Source: an uncultured Clostridia bacterium (GTDB lineage Bacteria > Bacillota > Clostridia > Oscillospirales > Ruminococcaceae). From it: a stretch of DNA of 52,693 bases. The number at the start of each line of letters is the position of its first letter. Position 1 is the stretch's first letter. Both the position numbers and the translations under genes were made by a program. Of the stretch, positions 31,832 through 39,237 are shown piece by piece. The stretch is from assembly GCA_947625335.1 (NCBI GenBank), contig CANQNY010000004.1, forward strand, positions 1-52,693, given 5' to 3'. The notes beneath the pieces are model-generated. The model saw nothing but the letters and a program-made list of their open reading frames with translations, was not told the origin of the DNA and made no database searches.

Positions 31832-33564
31832 ATAAGCTGTCCAAAAAGAACGCCCTCGCAAGGCTTTTGAAGTACCTTAAAGGGCAGATTTTGCTTATAC
31901 TCGCGGCGTTGTTCTGCGCGGCAGGGAGCGTTTTGCTGTCGCTGTATACAACCGTTCTTATCGGAAAAGCGGTGGACTGCATTACTGCGGCGGGCACGGA
32001 TTTTTCGGCAATGTCGCCTATTCTTCTGAAAATCGGGATAATAATCCCCTCGGCGGCGGTGCTTCAGTGGCTGATGTATTTCTGCACCAACAAAATTACG
32101 CACAAAACCGTAAAAAAACTGCGCTGCGATATTTTCGCGCACCTGCATAAACTCCCGCTTTCGTATATCGACGCGCGTTCTCACGGAGATATTATAAGCC
32201 GCGTTGTAAACGACGTTGACGCGGTGTCGGACGGGCTTTTGCAGGGGTTCAGTCAGCTTTTCACGGGAGTGGTTACCATTCTCGGAACGCTGTTTTTTAT
32301 GGTAACCCTCAACTGGAAAATAACGCTTGTGGTGGTCGTTTTAACTCCGCTTTCGTTTGCGGTAGCGGCGGTGATCTCCAAGCTTTGCTACAACAAATTC
32401 CGCGAGCAGTCGGCTATCCGCGGCGAGCTTACGGGATTTATCGACGAGCGGATAAATTCGCAAAAACTCATAAAGGCTTTTGGCTGTGAAGACACCTGCG
32501 AGGAACGCTTTTGCGAGATAAACGCGCGACTTCGCGTGTGCGGCGTGAGAGCGCAGTTTTATTCCGCGCTTACAAACCCCTCCACGCGCTTTGTAAACTC
32601 CTTAGTCTATGCGGGCGTGGGAGTTTTCGGAGCGTTGCGCGCGCTGTCGGGCGGCTTTACGGTGGGCGACCTTACGGCTTTTCTGCAATATGCTAATCAA
32701 TACACAAAGCCGTTTAACGAAATTTCCGGCGTTGTAACAGAACTTCAAAACGCGCTTGCCTCGGCAGCGAGAATTTTCGAATTTATGGACGAGCAGGAAG
32801 AAAGCTCCGACGACGGAAAACGCGTTTTGGAAAATTGCTCCGGGAAAATGGAAATGAAAAACGTGTGCTTTTCGTATTCGCCCGAAAAGCCGCTTATCGA
32901 AAACCTCAATCTCACGGTAAAAAGCGGCAGTCATATTGCGATAGTCGGTCCTACGGGCTGCGGGAAAACAACGCTTATAAATCTTCTTATGCGGTTTTAC
33001 GATACGGTTTCGGGGGAAATTCTCGCTGACGGCGTGCCGATAAAGGAACTTACGCGAAACAGCCTGCGCTCGAATTTCGGGATAGTTTTGCAGGAAACGT
33101 GGGTGTTTAAGGGAACAGTCCGCGAAAATATCCGCTACGGCAAGCCCGACGCCTCTGACGAGGATGTCGTAGCAGCGGCGAAGGCTGCTCACGCGCACAG
33201 CTTTATAAAGCGGCTGCCGGAGGGTTATGACACGGTGATTTCCGACGGCGGGGAGCTTTCGGGCGGTCAGCGGCAACTGCTGTCAATAGCGAGGATAATG
33301 ATCTCCCCGCCGCCTATGCTGATACTTGACGAGGCGACTTCCTCAATCGATACCCGCACGGAAATGAAAATTCAAAGCGCGTTTGACGAACTTATGCGCG
33401 GGAGAACCAGCTTTGTCGTGGCGCACAGGCTGTCAACTATACGCGAATCGGACTGCATTCTCGTTATGCGGTCGGGGCATATTGTTGAGCAGGGTACTCA
33501 CTCGGAACTTCTCGAAAAGGGCGGGTTTTACTCGGAACTAATCAATGCAATGGAGAAAGGCTAA
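31828..33564 (+). CDS. ABC exporter half-transporter, canonical NBD (pair 1)
   Basis: A 578-aa protein: six helices (about 15-310) and an ATPase domain (about 335-575). Walker A is GPTGCGKTT, signature LSGGQ, Walker B LILDEATSSID with the catalytic Glu, H-loop AHR. It is translationally coupled to the degenerate half by a 4-nt overlap, so the pair should form one heterodimer in the membrane. Confidence 0.94.
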   Translation: MNKLSKKNALARLLKYLKGQILLILAALFCAAGSVLLSLYTTVLIGKAVDCITAAGTDFSAMSPILLKIGIIIPSAAVLQWLMYFCTNKITHKTVKKLRCDIFAHLHKLPLSYIDARSHGDIISRVVNDVDAVSDGLLQGFSQLFTGVVTILGTLFFMVTLNWKITLVVVVLTPLSFAVAAVISKLCYNKFREQSAIRGELTGFIDERINSQKLIKAFGCEDTCEERFCEINARLRVCGVRAQFYSALTNPSTRFVNSLVYAGVGVFGALRALSGGFTVGDLTAFLQYANQYTKPFNEISGVVTELQNALASAARIFEFMDEQEESSDDGKRVLENCSGKMEMKNVCFSYSPEKPLIENLNLTVKSGSHIAIVGPTGCGKTTLINLLMRFYDTVSGEILADGVPIKELTRNSLRSNFGIVLQETWVFKGTVRENIRYGKPDASDEDVVAAAKAAHAHSFIKRLPEGYDTVISDGGELSGGQRQLLSIARIMISPPPMLILDEATSSIDTRTEMKIQSAFDELMRGRTSFVVAHRLSTIRESDCILVMRSGHIVEQGTHSELLEKGGFYSELINAMEKG

Positions 33565-33566
33565 TT

Positions 33567-34007
33567 ATGGAAATACGGAAAATGCAGCTTTGCGACTATG
33601 ACAGCGTATATGATTTGTGGCTTTCTTGCCCCGGTATGGGACTTAACAACTTGGACGACTCGCGGGAGGGCATTGCAAAGTATCTTGCACGAAATCCCGA
33701 TACCTGTTTTGTCGCGGTGGAACAGGGAAAAATCATCGGTGCAATTCTTACTGGGCATGACGGTCGGCGCGGCTATATCAGCCACACGGCGGTATCTCCC
33801 GACTATCGTCGGCAGGGCGTGGGCAGGCAGTTGGTTGAAACAGCATTGAACGCCTTAAAAGCGCAGGGTATCAACAAAGTAAATTTAGTTGCTTTTGTTC
33901 ACAACGAACAAGGCAACGCTTTCTGGGAAAAAATGGGCTTTACAAAACGCCCCGATTTGATATATAGAAATAAAACGCTTGCAGATATGGTACGAATTGA
34001 TACTTAA
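33567..34007 (+). CDS. GNAT family N-acetyltransferase
   Basis: A 146-aa protein. Acetyl-CoA-binding motif A is ISHTAVSPDYRRQGVGRQLVETAL (about 70-93), and motif B is NEQGNAFWEKMGF. It starts 2 nt after the exporter gene behind GAGAAAGG. It lies between two exporter pairs in the same operon, which hints at modification of a compound that is also exported; its substrate is unknown. Confidence 0.92.
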   Translation: MEIRKMQLCDYDSVYDLWLSCPGMGLNNLDDSREGIAKYLARNPDTCFVAVEQGKIIGAILTGHDGRRGYISHTAVSPDYRRQGVGRQLVETALNALKAQGINKVNLVAFVHNEQGNAFWEKMGFTKRPDLIYRNKTLADMVRIDT

Positions 34008-34060
34008 AATCACGCTTATCGGCAGGCTAAAAAATTGTTTAGACAAGGGCGAGGAAAATA

Positions 34061-35815
34061 ATGGCAGACTTAAAAAAATACCGTGAACACATAAGGAAAA
34101 ACCGCGCGTATTTCTTTTTAGGACCGTTTTTTATGGTGCTGGAGGCGTCGGGCGAGTTTATGCTCCCGTTTATCAACGCGAACATCATAAACCGCGGCGC
34201 TGCAAACGGCGATATTCCGTACATACTAAAAAACGGTGCGCTTATGCTGGCGGTGGCGGTTATGATGCTGATAACGGGCGTGTGCGGAGCATATTTCGCG
34301 GTAAAGGGCTCGGCGAGAGCTGCCGCGGGTGTGCGGAGGGACGTTTTCGCGAAGATACAAACGCTGTCCTTTTCCGACATCGACCGCTTTTCGACAGGTT
34401 CTCTCATAACGCGCGTTACCAACGACATCACTCAAATTCAATCCTTTATGCAGACGCTCCTGCGCGGCTTTTTCAGAAGCCCCGTTATGCTTATTGGCGC
34501 GCTTATTATGTCGTTCGTGTTAAGCCCCGATATTGCGTGGGTAATCTTTATCGTTGTTCCGTTTCTGGCGTTGGCAACTTTTCTTATAATAAAAACCGCA
34601 TCTCCGAGGTACACGGTAATGCAGGAGCATATCGACGCGCTGAATTCGGGCGTGGGAGAGACCGTCACGGGAGTTAAGGTCATTAAATCCTTTGTAAGAG
34701 AGGATTTTGAAAAGGAAAAATTCTCGAAAATAAACACCGCGCTTATGGAAAAGAGCGTCCGCGCGCTGAAAATGATGATTTTAATGCAGCCCGTGTCCGC
34801 GCTTGCGGTGAACGTGACGACGCTTGCGGTGGTTTGGACGGCGGGCAGACAGATTATGATAGGCTCTATGGAAATAGGCACGCTTACGGCGTTTATTACC
34901 TATTTGTCGCAAATTCTCACAGCGCTGAATTTCCTCGCTAACATCTTCCTGCAAGGCACCCGCGCCGCAGCGTCGGACAAGCGAATTTCCGAGGTGCTTA
35001 ACACCGTTCCCGACATTTCCGACGAGGGCGCAACTCAAAAGGAGCATTTGATAAAAAGCGGTTCTGTGGAATTTAAAAACGTCACGTTCCGCTATTTCAA
35101 GGACGCGAAAAAGCCCGTTCTGGACAACGTAAGCTTTTCGGTAAATTCGGGAGAAACCGTCGGGATAATCGGTTCTACGGGTTCGGGAAAAACGACGCTG
35201 GTGTCGCTTATCCCGAGATTGTACGATACAGATTTCGGAGAGGTTCTCGTGGACGGCGTGAACGTCCGCGAGCTGTCAACGTCACAATTGCGCGAGAACG
35301 TTTCGGTCGTTTTGCAGAAAAACACGCTGTTTTCGGGGACGGTCGCGGAAAACCTCCGCTGGGGGCGCGAGGACGCGTCCGACGAGGAACTTGTTGAGGC
35401 TTGCAGGATAGCTCACGCGCACGAATTTATAAGCTCTTTCCCCGATGGCTATGATTACGAAATAGGTCAAGGCGGAGCAAATCTTTCGGGCGGTCAGCGG
35501 CAGCGGCTTTGCATTGCAAGAGCGCTTTTGAAGTCCCCGAAAATTATGATATTCGACGACTCAACCTCGGCGGTGGACACAGCTACCGATATGGGAATAC
35601 GAAAAGCCCTGCGGGAAAAGCTGCCCGATATAACGAAGATTATCATCGCACAGAGAATTTCTTCGGTAAAGGACGCTGACAAGATAATAGTCTTAAACGA
35701 CGGGAAAATTACAGGCATAGGAACGCACCGCGAGCTTGTAAATTCCTGCGAGGAATACAGGGAGATTTATCTCTCGCAGACCGACGGCGGGGAGGTTGAT
35801 GACGATGATGAATAA
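34061..35815 (+). CDS. ABC exporter half-transporter, degenerate NBD (pair 2)
   Basis: A 584-aa protein with six helices (about 15-310) and an ATPase domain. Walker A is GSTGSGKTT, signature LSGGQ, Walker B IMIFDDSTSAVD (Asp for catalytic Glu), H-loop AQR (Gln for His). Organisation and motif losses match the 586-aa protein of pair 1, so the two pairs probably arose by duplication. GAGG precedes the ATG. The 3' end overlaps the next gene. Confidence 0.93.
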   Translation: MADLKKYREHIRKNRAYFFLGPFFMVLEASGEFMLPFINANIINRGAANGDIPYILKNGALMLAVAVMMLITGVCGAYFAVKGSARAAAGVRRDVFAKIQTLSFSDIDRFSTGSLITRVTNDITQIQSFMQTLLRGFFRSPVMLIGALIMSFVLSPDIAWVIFIVVPFLALATFLIIKTASPRYTVMQEHIDALNSGVGETVTGVKVIKSFVREDFEKEKFSKINTALMEKSVRALKMMILMQPVSALAVNVTTLAVVWTAGRQIMIGSMEIGTLTAFITYLSQILTALNFLANIFLQGTRAAASDKRISEVLNTVPDISDEGATQKEHLIKSGSVEFKNVTFRYFKDAKKPVLDNVSFSVNSGETVGIIGSTGSGKTTLVSLIPRLYDTDFGEVLVDGVNVRELSTSQLRENVSVVLQKNTLFSGTVAENLRWGREDASDEELVEACRIAHAHEFISSFPDGYDYEIGQGGANLSGGQRQRLCIARALLKSPKIMIFDDSTSAVDTATDMGIRKALREKLPDITKIIIAQRISSVKDADKIIVLNDGKITGIGTHRELVNSCEEYREIYLSQTDGGEVDDDDE

Positions 35816-37802
35816 GAAAAATTCAACCGAGGTAAACTCCCGAATAGAGGAAAAATACAGCCGCATAAAGGCGACCGCGGCGAAGAAAAAGCAGCTTGAC
35901 CTCGGCAGGGGCGCGGGGCGCGAGCGCGCCATGAACGCGGGCGGCAAGCCGCATAACACAAAAGCGGCGGCGGCAAGGCTTGTGAAATACGTTTCAAAAG
36001 AACGCGGGCTTATCGCGGCGGCATTATTATGCTCGATTGCAAACACAACGTCAACGCTTGCGGCGGGGTATCTTCTGCGCCCGATAATCAACAAATTCAT
36101 CTACTTCGACCCCGCAAACCCCGACATTTCCGACAGAATAAAGGGACTCGCGGCGTGGCTTATCTTCCTCGCGGCGGTGTACGGGGTCTCGGTTTTCACG
36201 CAGTGGGCGCAGCAGCGGCTTATGCTGAAAGCGTCGCAGAAAACGCTTGTGCGTATGCGGAAGGAGCTTTTCGACAAGCTGCAAACTCTCCCCGTGAGAT
36301 ACTTTGACGTAAATTCCGCGGGGGATATTATGTCGCGTTTTACAAACGATACCGACACCGTCGGGGAAATGCTCAACACCACGCTTATACAGATAATTTC
36401 GGGCGCGCTTACCGTTGTGGGGACGATAATTCTTATGATGGTGACAAATCCCCTGCTCGGCGCGATAACCATAGTAAGCACCCCTGTTTTAATGATTTTA
36501 ACGCGCATTATCATGAAAAAAGGGCGCGCGGCATACTCCGCCCAGCAGAAAAGCCTCGGTATGCTCAACGGCTTTTCGGAGGAGATAATTTCGGGGCAAA
36601 AGGTGGTTAAGGTGTTCAATCACGAGGACACCTCACTTGAGGAATTTTCTTACCTCAACAACAAGCTCCGCGCGGCACAGGAGCAGGCGCAGTTCCGTTC
36701 GGGTATACTCGGACCCGTGACGCATCAGCTTTGCAATATGGTGTATGCAATTTCGGCGTGCGTGGGCGGAATTCTCGTTGTAAAGGGCGGATTTGACATC
36801 GGCGGGCTTACCGTCTCGCTGAATTACACGCGTCAGTTCAACCGTCCGATAAACGAAGTCGCAATGCAGATAAACACGGTATTCTCGGCACTAGCGGGCG
36901 CAGAGCGCGTTTTCGAGGTGCTGGACGCTGCGCCCGAATGTTCCCCCGAAGACAAGGAAAACGACGTTAAAATGAACAGAATTTTGGGGCATATTGTGCT
37001 GGAACACGTAAATTTCGGCTATACGCCCGACGTTACGGTGCTGCATGACATTTCGCTGTACGCGAAGCCCGGGCAGAAAATAGCCTTTGTCGGCTCTACC
37101 GGCGCGGGGAAAACCACCGTCACGAACCTGCTCTCGCGGTTTTACGACATAAAAGACGGGAAGATAACCATTGACGGCGTGGATATCGAAAAAATCGACC
37201 GTTCATTTCTGCGCTCAAACATAGCGATGGTTTTGCAGGACACGCACCTGTTCACGGGAACGGTAAGGGAGAATATCCGTTACGGCAGGCTTGACGCAAC
37301 CGACGAGGAGGTTGTCGAGGCAGCGAAAACCGCCTCCGCGCATTCGTTTATCGAACAGCTTGAACACGGCTATGACACCGTTCTTGAAAACGACGGAGCA
37401 AACCTCTCGCAGGGTCAGCGGCAGCTGCTGAATATCGCCCGCGCGGCGATTTCAAAAGCTCCCATACTTATACTCGACGAGGCCACAAGCTCGGTCGACA
37501 CCCGAACCGAACAGCATATCGAGCAAGGCATGGACGCGCTTATGGAAAACAGAACGACCTTTGTTATCGCGCACAGGCTTTCCACCGTCCGCAAATCAAA
37601 CGCCATAATGGTGCTTGAACACGGCAGAATTATCGAGCGCGGCACTCACGAGGAGCTTATCGCCCTCGGGCAGATACTCCGACCTCTGGCGCGGACTTTG
37701 CGGGCTGGACTAAGCATATCGAACATAAAAAAACACCCTCTCGGAAATGCTCCGAGGGGGCGTTTTCTTGTAATTAAATTTATACTGGATTTGGAGCGGT
37801 AG
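35805..37802 (+). CDS. ABC exporter half-transporter, canonical NBD (pair 2), frameshifted C-terminus
   Basis: 665 aa from ATG 35805 (9 nt after GGAGG; ATG 35799 is also possible). It has a basic cytoplasmic extension (about 1-55, RIEEKYSRIKATAAKKKQ), six helices, then Walker A GSTGAGKTT, signature LSQGQ, Walker B LILDEATSSVD and H-loop AHR. The last 40 residues (GQILRPLARTL...) are unlike the family. In the neighbouring frame the sequence reads YSDLWRGLCGLD and stops at 37711-37713, a normal exporter ending. A one-base insertion near 37674 would explain this. As read, the ORF runs through the terminator and 23 nt into the convergent hydrogenase gene. Confidence 0.85.
   Translation: MMNKKNSTEVNSRIEEKYSRIKATAAKKKQLDLGRGAGRERAMNAGGKPHNTKAAAARLVKYVSKERGLIAAALLCSIANTTSTLAAGYLLRPIINKFIYFDPANPDISDRIKGLAAWLIFLAAVYGVSVFTQWAQQRLMLKASQKTLVRMRKELFDKLQTLPVRYFDVNSAGDIMSRFTNDTDTVGEMLNTTLIQIISGALTVVGTIILMMVTNPLLGAITIVSTPVLMILTRIIMKKGRAAYSAQQKSLGMLNGFSEEIISGQKVVKVFNHEDTSLEEFSYLNNKLRAAQEQAQFRSGILGPVTHQLCNMVYAISACVGGILVVKGGFDIGGLTVSLNYTRQFNRPINEVAMQINTVFSALAGAERVFEVLDAAPECSPEDKENDVKMNRILGHIVLEHVNFGYTPDVTVLHDISLYAKPGQKIAFVGSTGAGKTTVTNLLSRFYDIKDGKITIDGVDIEKIDRSFLRSNIAMVLQDTHLFTGTVRENIRYGRLDATDEEVVEAAKTASAHSFIEQLEHGYDTVLENDGANLSQGQRQLLNIARAAISKAPILILDEATSSVDTRTEQHIEQGMDALMENRTTFVIAHRLSTVRKSNAIMVLEHGRIIERGTHEELIALGQILRPLARTLRAGLSISNIKKHPLGNAPRGRFLVIKFILDLER
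37736..37760. terminator. Bidirectional terminator between exporter operon and hydrogenase
   Basis: CCCTCTCGG (37736-37744) pairs with CCGAGGGGG (37752-37760) with one G-T wobble. The minus-strand reading runs into GTGTTTTTTT, the plus-strand reading into CGTTTTC. Confidence 0.85.
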
Positions 37803-39219
37803 GAACAGCCTCCGAAATGGTTTTATCGCCTGCCTCGCGGGCGTATTCGTCAACCTTTGCGCGGTTGTTTTCACCGTGAGTGAGACAGCCTGCGCCGCCT
37901 ATGCAGCCGCCCACGCACGCCATGCCCTCGATAAAATTCGCGTCAAGCTTGTTTACGCCCTTTTTGATAAGCGCGGCGCGGCATTCCTCAATTCCGCTGC
38001 ACGCGATTGCTTTCAGCTCAAAATCCTCAATTTTATGCTCCGAAAGCCCCTGCGCTACCGCCTCGGAAAGACCGCCGCTGCGGGCGAAAATTCTTCCGAA
38101 ATAGGACGCTCCCGTAAGCTCGGTTTCCTCAAGAGTTGTAATATCGATGTCTCGGCTGTCAAACAACGCCTGAAGTTCCTCAAACGTCATAACCGCGTCG
38201 ACATAAGGCTTTACGGTGCTAAGCTGCGCCTCCGCTTTTTTCGCTGTACACGGACCTATAAACACTATCTTCGCGGTTTTGTCGGTCTCTTTTATGTACT
38301 TTGCGATAGTCGCCATGGGGGACAAATTGTGCGAAATAAATCTCGCAAGGTCGGGGAACGCTTTTTTGATGTAATCCACAAACGCAGGGCAACAGGAGCT
38401 TGTAAGAAAGCCCTTTTCGGCAAGTTCTTTGGACTCCGCGTCGGCAACCATATCCGCGCCCAGAGCCGCCTCGCAGACGTTGTCAAAACCGAGCGCACGC
38501 AAGCCCGTAATCGCCTGACCAAGCTTTGCAAACTTAAACTGGCTTGACGCGGCGGGAGCGATAAGAGCGTACATGGTGTCTCCCCGCTCCTTGCTCTTTT
38601 TCAGCATTTCAATCACGTCCAGCAGATACGATTTATCCATTATCGCGCCGAACGGGCATTGATAAACGCACGCACCGCAGGCAATGCACTTGTTGTTGTC
38701 AATGCAGGCGGCGTTGTCCTCGGTAATGGAGATAGCCTTTATCTTGCAGGCGTTCTGGCAGGGACGCTTTTGGTTGACAATCGCGGAATACGGGCAGACC
38801 TTCGCGCATTGTCCGCATTCAACGCATTTTGACTTGTCAATATGCGCCACATAGTCGTGGTCGAACGAAATTGCTCCGCGCTTGCAAACGTCCTCGCAGC
38901 GGTGAGCCAGACACCCTCTGCACGACTCCGTCACAGCAAATCCCGCCGCAGGGCAGCCGTCGCACGCAATATCTATAACCTCGATAACATTCGGGTTTTC
39001 GCGGTCGCCGCCCATGGCAATTTTCACGCGCTCCGCCAAAATCGCATGCTCTTTGTACACGCAGCAGCGCATTGTCGGCGTTTTTCCGGGGACGATCATC
39101 TTCGGTATTCCCATCACGTTTTCAAGCAGTTTATCCTCCCACGCAAGCCTTGCAACCTCGCGCAAAACCTTGTAATTCAGATACTGCACCTTGGTGTCGA
39201 ATTTTCTGACAGCAGACAT
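37780..39219 (-). CDS. [FeFe] hydrogenase, group B-like, with ferredoxin-type clusters
   Basis: A 479-aa protein. N-terminal Cys-rich part (about 85-205) with CDGCPAAGF, CRGCLAHRCEDVC, CVECGQCAKVCPYSAI and CIACGACVYQCPFGAI for 4Fe-4S clusters. H-cluster motifs: L1 TSSCCPAFV (about 280), L2 FIGPCTAKKAE (about 325) and L3 EGMACVGGCIGG (about 435). The L1 form with Phe instead of Trp points to group B (CpIII-like) enzymes rather than the classic group A. It reduces protons or oxidises hydrogen with ferredoxin in the cytoplasm. It starts 18 nt after the sensor gene stop behind GGAGGAG, so both share a message. Confidence 0.88.
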   Translation of the reverse strand: MSAVRKFDTKVQYLNYKVLREVARLAWEDKLLENVMGIPKMIVPGKTPTMRCCVYKEHAILAERVKIAMGGDRENPNVIEVIDIACDGCPAAGFAVTESCRGCLAHRCEDVCKRGAISFDHDYVAHIDKSKCVECGQCAKVCPYSAIVNQKRPCQNACKIKAISITEDNAACIDNNKCIACGACVYQCPFGAIMDKSYLLDVIEMLKKSKERGDTMYALIAPAASSQFKFAKLGQAITGLRALGFDNVCEAALGADMVADAESKELAEKGFLTSSCCPAFVDYIKKAFPDLARFISHNLSPMATIAKYIKETDKTAKIVFIGPCTAKKAEAQLSTVKPYVDAVMTFEELQALFDSRDIDITTLEETELTGASYFGRIFARSGGLSEAVAQGLSEHKIEDFELKAIACSGIEECRAALIKKGVNKLDANFIEGMACVGGCIGGAGCLTHGENNRAKVDEYAREAGDKTISEAVPTAPNPV

Positions 39220-39237
39220 TTTCTTCTCCTCCGTAAA

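Noticed and set aside
37714-37802. Genuine C-terminal extension of the last exporter
   Set aside because: It reads through a terminator hairpin and lacks family similarity; the neighbouring frame gives the usual ending.
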